This document shows positions 1-7,940 of a stretch of DNA of 25,799 nucleotides, piece after piece. Within the stretch, counting starts at the first letter, position 1, and each line of letters begins with the position of its first letter. The notes under the pieces are model-generated. The model was not told the DNA's origin, did no database searches, and was given only the letters and a program-made list of their open reading frames with translations. This DNA comes from a virus. The stretch lies in the IMG/VR virus record IMGVR_UViG_3300044625_001412, positions 1-25,799 of that record, one strand, 5' to 3'. A program made the position numbers and the translations under genes.

Positions 1-28
1 GGTCCAGCGATCTGGAATGCAGTAGGCA
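1..28 (-). CDS. Start of a downstream phage (probably tail) gene, cut by the window edge
   Basis: An ATG at 28 opens a frame reading MPTAFQIAG before the window ends. It sits three bases after the stop of the gpS-like gene. That gene's last codons contain AAAGGA about 10 bases upstream, which would serve as a Shine-Dalgarno. In head-tail clusters of this order the next gene is usually a tail terminator, tube or sheath protein, but nine residues do not allow a call. Confidence 0.5.
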
Positions 29-30
29 TT

Positions 31-708
31 TCATCGTCCTTTCAGAATGGATTTCAGGCTCATGTAGATCGACTTGCCGACCGCCCGCATCTCCGTGCGG
101 GTCGGCAGCAAGAACGGCCTCGCGGGAACGGTAACGCCGTTCCACGCCATCATGTAGTCCTTGCCACGGATCAGACCCTCATTGTTGGGGTTGTTGCCTG
201 TCCCGTGCTTTCGTTTTCCCTTGAAACTTAAGGGTATGTAGTTCGGACCGCTGGTACTGAATCCTCGGTCTTGATACAGCGCGTACATCGGCCCGCGCAG
301 TGTCACGCGCAGTTTGTTCCGGCCAACCCGCATGCCCACCGCGTTGAGCGCCCCGTACATCTCGCTGGTATCGCGCAGCGGGTGGCCTCCCGCTCGGTAT
401 GACTGCGTCTTGACCAGATACTGCTTGCGGCGTGACAGGCGAGTTTCGTCGCCGTTGCGCCCGCGCATCTTGACTTTGGTTGTGACCTCGCGGGTCGACA
501 CGACAACCTCGTTGGGGCCAACGCTATCTACCCATCGGCGTCCGCTCACGCTGCTCAATGGCTTGTGACTCACGGCGTTGCCGCCGCGACCGCGCCCCTC
601 GCTGCGGTCGATGTGGTCTTTCATGTAGTACTCAAACAACTGAGCAATGCCCTGCTGCACCGCAGGTCTGCCGAGCGCCTCCCGAACCCGGCGCGACCAG
701 CCGCTCAC
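31..708 (-). CDS. Phage virion morphogenesis / tail-completion (gpS-like or HK97 gp10-like) protein
   Basis: This 225-residue protein probably acts in joining head to tail, as gpS/gp10-type proteins do. The call rests on the pattern GGHPLRDTSEMYGAL in the middle, typical of the 'PLRDTG..Y.SL' region of the virion-morphogenesis family, and on the C-terminal ARPFLLPT, matching the usual aRPFLg motif before the last helix. The N-terminus is basic and predicted helical. Start is the GTG at 708, which overlaps the stop of the upstream gp36-like gene as GTGA, implying translational coupling. Order capsid, gp36-like, then this gene, fits the standard head-completion arrangement. Family assignment is by motif reading only. 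Confidence 0.65.
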   Translation of the reverse strand: MSGWSRRVREALGRPAVQQGIAQLFEYYMKDHIDRSEGRGRGGNAVSHKPLSSVSGRRWVDSVGPNEVVVSTREVTTKVKMRGRNGDETRLSRRKQYLVKTQSYRAGGHPLRDTSEMYGALNAVGMRVGRNKLRVTLRGPMYALYQDRGFSTSGPNYIPLSFKGKRKHGTGNNPNNEGLIRGKDYMMAWNGVTVPARPFLLPTRTEMRAVGKSIYMSLKSILKGR

Positions 709-1193
709 GGATAGACCGTTCCCCGGCGAAACGGGAAGAAGTTGGAGTTGCTGACCTTGTTGTACCAGCCGAGGTTGGCCGTAGGAACAGCCTTCACCAC
801 GGGCGTACCCGCAGCAACGTTGCTCGTGACGCTACCGAACAGCGCCTTGCCGTCCCTCAGCGCCTCAAGCATGGAGTAGGCCTGCTTAATTCGCTGCTCA
901 ATGGCGGGCGTGATCTTGACGCCTCGCCGCTGATAAAGGATTTCCGTGGCGAGGTCCACGACGAGCATCTTCAAGACGGCATCGCCCGCATTGTTGAGTG
1001 CGGTGATCTCGTCTTCGCTGTAAATGCCACCCACGCGGATGTATGACCGAACGATCCCGGTCGCCCGCTCAAGGGCCATGGTCGTGATCGGATTCGGCCC
1101 CGGCATCGCCGTTCCAGCATCACCGCACAACTGCGCGATGATGTCGGCGTCCAGCGATTCCTCAAGATCGGAGTACGCGGCGTATGCAGGCAT
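705..1193 (-). CDS. Mu gp36-like head-tail connector/completion protein (DUF1320-type)
   Basis: This 162-residue protein is probably a head-completion (adaptor) protein that binds below the portal. It begins MPAYAAYSDLEESLD, the 'YAtysDL' opening typical of Mu gp36/DUF1320 proteins. An ALERATGIVRSYI helix and a DLATEILYQRRG segment with helical repeats follow, as in that family. Length is near the family norm of 130-160. The start ATG at 1193 has TAGGAG seven bases upstream. It is the first gene after the capsid, separated from it by a large stem-loop, and its stop overlaps the next start (GTGA). Confidence 0.72.
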   Translation of the reverse strand: MPAYAAYSDLEESLDADIIAQLCGDAGTAMPGPNPITTMALERATGIVRSYIRVGGIYSEDEITALNNAGDAVLKMLVVDLATEILYQRRGVKITPAIEQRIKQAYSMLEALRDGKALFGSVTSNVAAGTPVVKAVPTANLGWYNKVSNSNFFPFRRGTVYP

Positions 1194-1209
1194 TTCAATC
1201 TCCTAATCC

Positions 1210-1243
1210 GAGGGGCGGCAAGGGCGAACCCCTGCCGCCCCTC
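1210..1243 (-). terminator. 15-bp stem-loop with a UUCG loop just downstream of the major capsid gene
   Basis: On the minus strand the arms GAGGGGCGGCAGGGG and CCCTTGCCGCCCCTC pair over 15 bp (one G.U wobble in RNA) around a UUCG loop. It lies between the capsid stop (1261) and the Shine-Dalgarno of the next gene. No U-tract follows, so it may be a partial terminator or a 3' mRNA stabiliser/processing hairpin that raises capsid expression relative to the downstream head-completion genes. The structure is seen directly; the role is inferred. Confidence 0.7.
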
Positions 1244-1260
1244 AGTGGAGTGAGGATGGC

Positions 1261-2301
1261 TCAGTTCAGCACATCAGCGATCGCAAAGCCAGCCACGGGC
1301 GCGACAACGGCGGGCACGCTGTTGTCGATCACGCGACCTTCGATGCGTCGGTTCAGCGGGTCGTTGAACTGCTCGACCGTCATGTCCTCGTACGCGAAGA
1401 TCTGGAGCGTGGCGAAGGAGGAAGCGCCCTCCACGCCGACCAGACCGCCCGGACGGGACAGGAAGTAAGCACCCTGACCGAGGATGAAGGACTGCGAGAG
1501 CGTCGCGTTGCCCTTCTTGCTCGTGGTCCGCACCGAGTCGTCGACCACGACGTCGCCGAGGCCGAAGAGGGTGGGCGGGATGCCCCAGCGGGCGAACGTG
1601 TCGGAGCCCTGATAGAACTGCAGGGTGCCGGGGTTGTTCACGATGTAGTCCTTCGTTTCCGCGGCCTGCGAGATGGCAACGGCGACCTCCGGGGAGATTA
1701 CGAGGATCAGATCGCTCGGGCGAACGGCGCCACCGGAGGACTGCGAAACAATCTGCATGACCTTCTGGATGGACTTCTGAATGTTGCGATCGCTTCCGGT
1801 CGCGCTGTTCCAATAGCCCGGTGCGCTGATCGGGCTAGCGGTCGGGTTGGCCGCGTAGTTGCTGCCCCAGTTGCCGCTCGTGGACAGTGCCGACGCCGCG
1901 GCGATGGTTCGCCGGGTCATCGCCAACTGCGCCTTGCTGCGAGCGTGCTGCGCAACCGTATCCCAAGCCGCCTGATTAGCCGACTCCTGCGGGATGTAGA
2001 ACGGGAACGCGAAACGCTGGCACGCGTACTGCACGAAATCAAATGCGTTCTGCTTGCCAGCCGGGCGGTCATTGCCCAGCGGCCAGACGAACTCGTTGAC
2101 GTCCGTGACACGGGTGTTGTCCGCGGTGTCCTGACGCAGGTAGTAGCCCGTCATCTTGGTGACAGGCACGATCTGGGCGTAACGCGACAGCGCGAACGAG
2201 TTGACGCTGCGGGTGAACTCCACCTGCAGCGCGCCCGTGGCGAGATCGTTCGTGGAGGGGATGTAGGTTGAAAGCCCTCCTCCGACAACGGTGTAAGCCA
2301 T
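1261..2301 (-). CDS. Major capsid protein
   Basis: This 346-residue protein is the likely HK97-fold shell protein. Evidence: its place after protease/scaffold and decoration genes and before head-completion genes; its length; and internal features common in such capsids. These include an N-terminal arm (STYIPSTNDL), a loop rich in FVWPLGNDRPAGKQNAFDF with many aromatic residues, a long ARSKAQLAMTRRTIAAA spine-type helix, and a central SDLILVISPEVAVAI beta strand resembling the P-domain core of other capsids. The C-terminal part (FATLQIFAYEDMTVEQFND) is beta-rich. The ATG at 2301 is preceded by AAGGAGC. It is followed by a strong stem-loop. Mass spectrometry of virions would make it the dominant band. 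Confidence 0.8.
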   Translation of the reverse strand: MAYTVVGGGLSTYIPSTNDLATGALQVEFTRSVNSFALSRYAQIVPVTKMTGYYLRQDTADNTRVTDVNEFVWPLGNDRPAGKQNAFDFVQYACQRFAFPFYIPQESANQAAWDTVAQHARSKAQLAMTRRTIAAASALSTSGNWGSNYAANPTASPISAPGYWNSATGSDRNIQKSIQKVMQIVSQSSGGAVRPSDLILVISPEVAVAISQAAETKDYIVNNPGTLQFYQGSDTFARWGIPPTLFGLGDVVVDDSVRTTSKKGNATLSQSFILGQGAYFLSRPGGLVGVEGASSFATLQIFAYEDMTVEQFNDPLNRRIEGRVIDNSVPAVVAPVAGFAIADVLN

Positions 2302-2331
2302 GTGTGTTGCTCCTTGTGTTGGGGGTTGGGC

Positions 2332-2733
2332 TTACGGGACGGCTCGGGTTCCGATGCGGAAGCAACGAATGATTTCGTTCGCTGCCGTAGCGGCTTCCAG
2401 AGCGATGTAGTAGCAGACCTGACCGCTGGTTCCGGCCGTTGCGAGGCCGCTAGCGTTGGAGGTCACGAGAGCACCCGCGGTGATTGCGGCGCTCGCCTCA
2501 ATCTGCACGGTGTTGCTGGGCTGCAGGCTGATCGGATCGCCAGCCTCAGCATGAAGAGTGTTGCCCGTGTTGCCCGGGACGCCACTCTTCACGGAGCCGT
2601 CGGTGACGCCCACGATGTTGTCCGAGGCCGCATTGGCCTGCGCACCCTGAAATGCACCCGAGAGTTCGACCATGCGGAACGGCGCGATGTTTCCGCTTGC
2701 GACGAGTTCGGGCGTGAAGCCGAATTCTGCCAT
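2332..2733 (-). CDS. Decoration-type capsid protein, paralogue 1 of 5
   Basis: This 133-residue protein sits directly upstream of the capsid gene, the usual place for a capsid stabilising/decoration protein (DUF2190-like). It has the three blocks shared by five proteins in this window: IVGVTDGSV, a GDPISLQPSNTVQIEAS strand pair, and a C-terminal IALEAATAANEIIRCF. N-terminal PELVASGNIAPFRMVEL matches the 'G.i.pfr.v' opening of paralogues 2 and 3. It starts with ATG at 2733 behind AAAGGAAGGA. Position next to the capsid makes it the best candidate for the abundant shell decorator; the others may be minor variants or vertex/fibre proteins. Confidence 0.65.
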   Translation of the reverse strand: MAEFGFTPELVASGNIAPFRMVELSGAFQGAQANAASDNIVGVTDGSVKSGVPGNTGNTLHAEAGDPISLQPSNTVQIEASAAITAGALVTSNASGLATAGTSGQVCYYIALEAATAANEIIRCFRIGTRAVP

Positions 2734-2748
2734 GTTCTTGTCCTTCCT

Positions 2749-3384
2749 TTACCGCTTGTTGAGGCGGCTGTTGATTGCCTTCTTGAACTCCTCGGGCTTG
2801 CCAGCGAACTCGCGGACAAGATCTCCGACCTGACGGGCGTCAATGTCGGCCGAGGGGAGGGCCGAACGGCCCATGTCAATGCGAACACCCATGGGGTCGC
2901 GGCTGAACAACTCGCGCCACGACTCAAGCAGCGCCGAGGCGTCCGAGGATGCCGAGAGTTCCGCGATCAGGCGCGGACGGTGCGCCGCCGGGATGCGGTA
3001 GCCGTCTGCCTCCATCGCGTCTAGTTCGCGGCCGAAGCGCTCGCGGCTGATCTCAGCCTTGAGTGCCTTGATCTCACGCTGCATCTTGGCGTTCTCGCGA
3101 CGCATAGCGAAGACATCGGCGCGACCGGGGCGGGATGCCGGGAACATCATGGCCTCTGCCTCCTCCTCTTCCTCCTCCTCGCCGTGGGAGTCGATGTCGA
3201 TGTGGACGCCGTCGCCCGCACCCTGCTCCTCGGCGAACTGCTCAGCGAGCATGTCCTCCGCGGCCATCTCCTCCTTCTTCTCCTTCTTCTCTTCCTCGCC
3301 CTCCCCGAAGTGCTTCTTCATCATGGACTTCATCTCGTCCATTTCGCACTTCAGGGCGGCGATCTCCTTGCTGTAGTCCGCCAT
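2749..3384 (-). CDS. Nested scaffold protein from an internal start in the protease gene
   Basis: Within the protease/scaffold frame, an ATG at 3384 (residue 187, MADYSKEIAALK) is preceded by CGAAGGAA seven bases upstream. That is a better ribosome site than the one at the long form's 3942 start. It would give a 211-residue product made only of the coiled-coil, acidic and C-terminal helical parts, that is, a free scaffold. Lambda C/Nu3 and Mu I/Z use exactly this in-frame nested arrangement. The ribosome site is seen; use of the start is inferred. Confidence 0.5.
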   Translation of the reverse strand: MADYSKEIAALKCEMDEMKSMMKKHFGEGEEEKKEKKEEMAAEDMLAEQFAEEQGAGDGVHIDIDSHGEEEEEEEAEAMMFPASRPGRADVFAMRRENAKMQREIKALKAEISRERFGRELDAMEADGYRIPAAHRPRLIAELSASSDASALLESWRELFSRDPMGVRIDMGRSALPSADIDARQVGDLVREFAGKPEEFKKAINSRLNKR

Positions 3385-3942
3385 GTTGGTTTCCTTCGTG
3401 GTGGGGACATACGTGGATTGCCCGCCGCCGACTGTCCCCATGTCGAAGCGGATTGGTCTTGCGAAAGTGACGAGTTCGCCGTTTCGCGTGAAGTGCGTGT
3501 CGGGCAACGGACGGCGCGGGGTTTCACGGCCGAGCAGCGCAACCTCAGACAGGTGGTTCTGGTCAGCCCAGATCTCGGCGCTGCGGCGCGGGAACGCATT
3601 GGTCGCCAGCAACTTGTCGAACACCGGCTTCTCAACCTCGCAGTCACCGATGATGTATGCGACGCCGTTTCGCTCTTCGTAGCCGATACGCGTGAAGCGA
3701 CCGACAGAGGACTTCGGCTCGCTGCCGTCCTTGTCGTGCATCACAACGAGCCTCGGATACGAACCACGCGTCATGTATTTCGCGGTCGCGTTCACGATTT
3801 CCATGACGCGCTCATTGTCGAACTTCTTGAGTTCCGGGTCGCTATCGCCGTCGATGGACGGGTCATAGGCGCAGAACACCTCAAGACCATGAATCGTGAC
3901 CGTCTTGCCGTTCTCGGAGATTTGATGCGAGGTCGACATCAT
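2749..3942 (-). CDS. Prohead protease fused to scaffold
   Basis: This 397-residue protein (from the ATG at 3942) probably cleaves scaffold and capsid arms during prohead maturation. Residues 60-160 carry a protease-type pattern common in phage head peptidases: SVGRFTRIGYE, then AFPRRSAEIW and LSEVALLGRETPRRPLPD. Residues 187-300 are a charged coiled coil with Glu/Lys runs (EEEKKEKKEE, HGEEEEEEEAEA) typical of scaffolds. A linker RPGRA occurs at 271, and the C-terminal 300-397 helices may bind capsid. Catalytic residues cannot be assigned by eye. The start is ambiguous: ATG-ATG at 3942/3939 abuts the upstream stop (TAATG) but lacks a Shine-Dalgarno, whereas GTG at 3981 has AAGGTGA upstream. 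An internal start at 3384 is listed separately. Confidence 0.72.
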   Translation of the reverse strand: MMSTSHQISENGKTVTIHGLEVFCAYDPSIDGDSDPELKKFDNERVMEIVNATAKYMTRGSYPRLVVMHDKDGSEPKSSVGRFTRIGYEERNGVAYIIGDCEVEKPVFDKLLATNAFPRRSAEIWADQNHLSEVALLGRETPRRPLPDTHFTRNGELVTFARPIRFDMGTVGGGQSTYVPTTKETNMADYSKEIAALKCEMDEMKSMMKKHFGEGEEEKKEKKEEMAAEDMLAEQFAEEQGAGDGVHIDIDSHGEEEEEEEAEAMMFPASRPGRADVFAMRRENAKMQREIKALKAEISRERFGRELDAMEADGYRIPAAHRPRLIAELSASSDASALLESWRELFSRDPMGVRIDMGRSALPSADIDARQVGDLVREFAGKPEEFKKAINSRLNKR

Positions 3943-4367
3943 TATTCTGGAGGCGCGACTTGATTCACGAAATCGTTCCACATGCTCACCTTTGCGACCC
4001 AGATTATCTCGCCAGCCGATCCGCCCTCAAGAGCAGTAAAGAATACGAACGTTGGGTTCAGAGTGGTCGAAGCGACTTGGCCGCGCCCGTCACCCGTCAA
4101 TCCAACGCCGGCTCCCGGCGCTACTGAGCCAGCAAGTTCCAACTGCAACCACTGCCCATTCTGAAGCGAAACGACTTCGCCATCCGTTGCGTGCATCGTT
4201 GCAGCGAAGTTAGAAACGCTGCCGTCCGTTACTCCGATGTGGTAGGTGAAGGCGTCATACAACCTGACTCGCCATTGCTTCCCGCCCCCCGGCACCTTGC
4301 TGACAGCGCGGAACGGAGGGATATTTCCCTCTGCCACAAGGTTCACGGTGTTGTTCATCGTGCTCAT
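3942..4367 (-). CDS. Decoration-type capsid protein, paralogue 2 of 5
   Basis: This 141-residue protein has the same three blocks as the other family members: HIGVTDGSV, GEVVSLQNGQWLQLELAGS, and FFTALEGGSAGEIIWVAKV. The N-terminal LVAEGNIPPFRAVSK aligns with paralogue 1. It lies between the minor head gene and the protease gene; its TAA overlaps the protease ATG. The start is ATG at 4367, with a second Met at residue 4; neither has a good Shine-Dalgarno. Probably a beta-rich virion surface protein. It has no recognisable catalytic motif. Confidence 0.62.
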   Translation of the reverse strand: MSTMNNTVNLVAEGNIPPFRAVSKVPGGGKQWRVRLYDAFTYHIGVTDGSVSNFAATMHATDGEVVSLQNGQWLQLELAGSVAPGAGVGLTGDGRGQVASTTLNPTFVFFTALEGGSAGEIIWVAKVSMWNDFVNQVAPPE

Positions 4368-4415
4368 GTCGCTACTGATGGTATCACGCGTCGGTATTCA
4401 TACAAGCCATAGTGT

Positions 4416-5528
4416 TCACCCGCTGATGAAACCGGGGTCAGGGAACTGCCCGCTGTCAATCAATTGCTGCCGACGCCCATTGTGCTTCTTGATTGCTGCA
4501 TAGTCCGGAACACCCTCCTCATCCGTCCAACCCCTTGAAGCCGCCACAACCAGCGGGATCGGCTTCCATCGGCATCGGCAGTTGAAGCCGCCGGGTGTGG
4601 GAATCCCTTGTGCGTCGATCTGCTCTACCGTCGCCACGTAACCGTCCATGGCCTTGTGGGTATCACGGGTGCGGTTGTCTTTCGTGGAGGTGAACTGCAT
4701 GACAGGGACGAACGCCTTGACCTCCGAATCGCGAACGATGTCAAGTTGCCCCTGTGTCTGCGCCCGGTTGATGTTGGTGCGGTAGACCGTTTCCAGCCGG
4801 GCGTCCGTCAAGTCCGTCCCGGTGGCCAGAACTGTCTGCTCAATGAAGTCGCCGACACCCAACTTTGTCAACCTCTTGCCCGCAACCGACTTCGCCACCT
4901 TGCCCTCAATGACCTTGGCTAGGAGTTCTTTCGTCGCTTCTACCTGCTTCTGCGACATTCCCGTGACGAAGAACGCGCTCTGCGCCAGTTGCTGAACACC
5001 GGGTGATCGACGCCTCCGGACTTCCGCTGGCAAGGCTGCAGGAGCGCGGCCCTCTGGAGGGCGGGTGAGGGCCGGAAAGATCACTCGGGCGAGTTCTGGG
5101 CTCGTCTCCACGATCTTGCGAAGGGCAGTCGCAGCCTCGTCCCTCCGCATCTCGTTGGCTGCAGCGAAGGCGTAGTCAATCAGACGATCCCACTTCTCCC
5201 TCGTCAGCGGGATAGCCGTCATGAATCGCGAGATGACCTCCCGGGCCGGGCCAGATTCGAATCGCAGGAGCATCTCCGGAACATCCCTGTCAAACGTGAT
5301 CGGCTTCGGGATGGGCTTCTTGACACCTATCCCAGCCTCAATGAGGGTCTGTCCTGCACCTGTCGCCCACGAAGCCAGCAGTATCGCGGCCGTGTCCTGC
5401 GCCCAACGATCCCATTCGGCTGCGCCGCCGCCGCCGCGGACCTGCGCGGCCACGGCCTTTCGGTACGCGTCCTTGCCATCAGCGAGCAGGGAGCGGAACA
5501 GGTCGTTGATGGACGGCCTAACGGCCAT
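4416..5528 (-). CDS. Minor head / head morphogenesis protein (Mu gpF, SPP1 gp7 type)
   Basis: This 370-residue protein is an internal minor capsid protein needed for head assembly or DNA ejection. The diagnostic domain is near residues 255-320: ARLETVYRTNINRAQTQGQ, then FTSTKDNRTRDTHKAMDG and PTPGGFNCRC, where the conserved H and the Cys pair of the Mu-F-like domain are present. The N-terminal 200 residues are helical. Start chosen is ATG at 5528 (MAVRPSINDL), overlapping the portal stop by 11 bases, with TTGAGG upstream; an in-frame TTG at 5537 is also possible. It follows the portal gene as in Mu-like and many other phages. Confidence 0.85.
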   Translation of the reverse strand: MAVRPSINDLFRSLLADGKDAYRKAVAAQVRGGGGAAEWDRWAQDTAAILLASWATGAGQTLIEAGIGVKKPIPKPITFDRDVPEMLLRFESGPAREVISRFMTAIPLTREKWDRLIDYAFAAANEMRRDEAATALRKIVETSPELARVIFPALTRPPEGRAPAALPAEVRRRRSPGVQQLAQSAFFVTGMSQKQVEATKELLAKVIEGKVAKSVAGKRLTKLGVGDFIEQTVLATGTDLTDARLETVYRTNINRAQTQGQLDIVRDSEVKAFVPVMQFTSTKDNRTRDTHKAMDGYVATVEQIDAQGIPTPGGFNCRCRWKPIPLVVAASRGWTDEEGVPDYAAIKKHNGRRQQLIDSGQFPDPGFISG

Positions 5529-6990
5529 GATCCTCAAGCAGCCATGCGCGGCGGGAGAAGGACGCTGGCTGCATCGGAGAAGGTTGCCCCTCCGGAGCGG
5601 CGGATTCGCCGAGCATCGCCGTCAGGGGATTCGCGCCGCCTTGCGACGAACCGAGGATCGGCTCATCCTGCTTCGGCTCCGACAAACCGAGCAAGTCTCG
5701 CACTTCCCTCTCGGCCACCTTGCCGCCCATGTCGACGAACGCCCGGATCGCCTCCAGCCGCTCCTTCGGGTCAGGACGCTCGGGTGCAAACTCAAACCGG
5801 AGCGCCGAGATCTCTTCTTCCGCCGCGCCAAGCATCTTGGCGATTACGCGGACGAAATCGTTGGTCATGCTGTCCGCAAGCGCATCGGCGTGATACCGGA
5901 TGATTCTGGAAAGCGTGTCGGCATGCAGCGAAGCAACGCCTGAACCCATGCCCGTCGCACCGGACTCGCTTGACAGGTTCTGGCCGAGTATCGCCTCCTT
6001 GATCTTGCCCGAGAACCAGTTGACCAGTTCCATGAAGACCTGCGCACGGCCAGCGTTCGGCTCCTTGATGTCGATGTCGTAGATCTTCTCCGTTCCCGAC
6101 TGCGGGATAAGAACCGAGTTGTCGTTCGTCAGGTTGGCGAGAACCTGCTCCATCATCTCTCGCCCCGCATCTTGGCCGAGCGGGTAATAGCCCACGCGAA
6201 TCCCCATCGCGTATCGCTCTGCGTAGGTGATCGCGTCCTGCAGAATCTCCTGCTTCGCCAACCACATGAACCAGCAGACGTCGCGTGCGCCTACGCCTCG
6301 GTAAATGGACTCAGACGCGTTTGGGTCGTTGAAGTCAGGCGCGGCAACAAACACGCGATGAAGCACGATTGCACGTCGCTCCTGCTCCGTGAAGATATGC
6401 ACGCGGCTGTCAAAGCCGATGTTCTGCGCGTTCGGCCCATGGTTGCCGTAGTCCGCACCGACGCGCATTGCGAGGTTGCCGCGCTGGTCGTAAGCAAGGG
6501 TGTCCGGGTGGAACGGATACCACTCCTTGACGGACACGCCGAGGCGCGGATCTCGCTGATACACCAAGTTGCAGGCCGAGTTGCCATACCACACCGCCTC
6601 GTGCATGGAACGCACGAAATCGCTGCGGCGCGGCATTGATTCGAAGATCTTGCCGATGCGCTCGGCCAGCGCCTGAAGTCGAGGGTTGTCGCTGTCGTCG
6701 GCAACTACCGCCCATTCAAGGGACGCGAGCGTGACCTGTAGCGAGCGCAGGACGCCTTCGATGTCGGCGTCCGCACGCATCATCTGCTGATACTGCGGGT
6801 TCAGCCTGTATGCGAGGCTGCTGTTCCGGAGCATCTTGTCCGCGGTCGTGAAGAACGATCGCTGGACTTCTACGGTGGTTGCCAGCGGGTTCGTAATCCC
6901 GCGCTGAACCGGAGCCGGGAGCGGCTTGCGAGGACGCTGCTTGGGCGTCAACCCGTTAGCCATCGCGTTCGCGTCAGGGGTGTCGCTCAT
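5518..6990 (-). CDS. Portal protein, Mu gp29-like (DUF935 type)
   Basis: This 490-residue protein should form the dodecameric portal through which DNA is packaged. Typical features of the gp29-like family are visible: the early ADADIEGVLRSLQVTLASLEW region, EAVWYGNSACNLVY, the PFHPDTLAYDQRGNLAMR segment, and ARDVCWFMWLAKQEILQDAITYAERYAMGIRVGYYPLG, split by loops, ahead of a GTEKIYDIDIKEPNAG stretch. Start is ATG at 6990, which overlaps the previous stop as TAATG and has AGGA about seven bases upstream; a longer in-frame reading lacks such a site. It overlaps the minor head gene by 11 bases. Confidence 0.87.
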   Translation of the reverse strand: MSDTPDANAMANGLTPKQRPRKPLPAPVQRGITNPLATTVEVQRSFFTTADKMLRNSSLAYRLNPQYQQMMRADADIEGVLRSLQVTLASLEWAVVADDSDNPRLQALAERIGKIFESMPRRSDFVRSMHEAVWYGNSACNLVYQRDPRLGVSVKEWYPFHPDTLAYDQRGNLAMRVGADYGNHGPNAQNIGFDSRVHIFTEQERRAIVLHRVFVAAPDFNDPNASESIYRGVGARDVCWFMWLAKQEILQDAITYAERYAMGIRVGYYPLGQDAGREMMEQVLANLTNDNSVLIPQSGTEKIYDIDIKEPNAGRAQVFMELVNWFSGKIKEAILGQNLSSESGATGMGSGVASLHADTLSRIIRYHADALADSMTNDFVRVIAKMLGAAEEEISALRFEFAPERPDPKERLEAIRAFVDMGGKVAEREVRDLLGLSEPKQDEPILGSSQGGANPLTAMLGESAAPEGQPSPMQPASFSRRAWLLEDHGR

Positions 6991-7439
6991 TAGATTCCTG
7001 AGAGGCAAGGATGCCCGGTTAGTCTTCGTGCCCAGAACACCTCGCCGGGAGCGAACCGCTCCAGCGCGATGAACTGCGCTAGTTGCCATTGATTCTGCGA
7101 GGCTTCGTAGAACGGTATGACGGTTCCGTTGCTGCCTAGCCGCAGCAGTTTGCCAGCGTTCCAGAACGAATATGCGGCACCGTCTGTTCCTGCGCGAACA
7201 AGAACGTTGAGCCCCGTCTGCAGCGTAACCAAGCCGCCCGTTACGGCATGAAACTGCGTTTCGTTCATTGCAACCGAGCCATCGGTCACTCCGATGATTG
7301 GAACGTCTTGTAATGACGGGTCGGTGTTCTCAAACACCCCCGGCATAACACGGAAGTTTACTTGAGCCATAGTTACAACCGAGAACGGCAGAATGTTCAT
7401 CTCGGCTGTCAGCGGAGGGCAGGTGGATGTATTTAGCAT
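6990..7439 (-). CDS. Decoration-type capsid protein, paralogue 3 of 5
   Basis: This 149-residue protein has IIGVTDGSV, GGLVTLQTGLNVLVRAG and FIALERFAPGEVFWARRL, the three family blocks, plus an N-terminal LTAEMNILPFSVV that matches paralogues 1 and 2. It is the last of three consecutive family members just before the portal gene, and its TAA overlaps the portal ATG. Start ATG at 7439 lies ten bases after the previous stop; the Shine-Dalgarno is poor, suggesting translational re-initiation. No enzyme motif is seen. Confidence 0.6.
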   Translation of the reverse strand: MLNTSTCPPLTAEMNILPFSVVTMAQVNFRVMPGVFENTDPSLQDVPIIGVTDGSVAMNETQFHAVTGGLVTLQTGLNVLVRAGTDGAAYSFWNAGKLLRLGSNGTVIPFYEASQNQWQLAQFIALERFAPGEVFWARRLTGHPCLSGI

Positions 7440-7448
7440 CGCGTCGGC

Positions 7449-7940
7449 TCAGTGAGGAACGATTGCCGGAGGAAGTACTGAATACGGCCATCCATAAACA
7501 CGAGCAGCCCAAACGATCTGACCTGCCGCCGTGCTGTTCTCCATGGCAACGAAATGAACTATCTGCGCGGTCAACTGAAACTCCGGCTGCGGGATGTTTC
7601 CGACCCGCCCATCGGCTCGTGATTGCAGATAAGCACCAGCGGTAAATGCTTCCGCGGATTCTACTTGACAGTAATCCGACGCCTGAAGCGTGACCTGACC
7701 GTCATACTCGGCGTGAAGTTGCTTACCCTCGGCATACACCGAGCCATCCGTGACGCCGACGATTGGGCTGGCTATCTCTTTCTCATATGGACCGGTCGCG
7801 GTTCCAACCAGCGGATAGTCAAGCGCGAATGCAGTCTTGTCCGAGATGTTCGCTGCCCGATACACGCTGACGCAGCGAAACGGGAACAGATCATCCTCGC
7901 CACGCCACACCAACGGGACTGTGATTCGATTATGACTCAT
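7449..7940 (-). CDS. Decoration-type capsid protein, paralogue 4 of 5
   Basis: This 163-residue protein (from MSHNRITVP at 7940) contains IVGVTDGSVY, GQVTLQASDYCQVESAE and FVAMENSTAAGQIVWAARV, the shared family blocks, with a longer insertion after the N-terminal strand than paralogues 1-3. The chosen ATG overlaps the end of the upstream paralogue by 11 bases. A longer in-frame reading upstream would run deeply into that gene and starts with low-quality, unrelated sequence, so it was not used. Confidence 0.6.
   Translation of the reverse strand: MSHNRITVPLVWRGEDDLFPFRCVSVYRAANISDKTAFALDYPLVGTATGPYEKEIASPIVGVTDGSVYAEGKQLHAEYDGQVTLQASDYCQVESAEAFTAGAYLQSRADGRVGNIPQPEFQLTAQIVHFVAMENSTAAGQIVWAARVYGWPYSVLPPAIVPH

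Noticed and set aside
2302-3024. A 240-codon plus-strand frame across the decoration and scaffold genes
   Set aside because: Antisense to two supported head genes, with no promoter or ribosome site.
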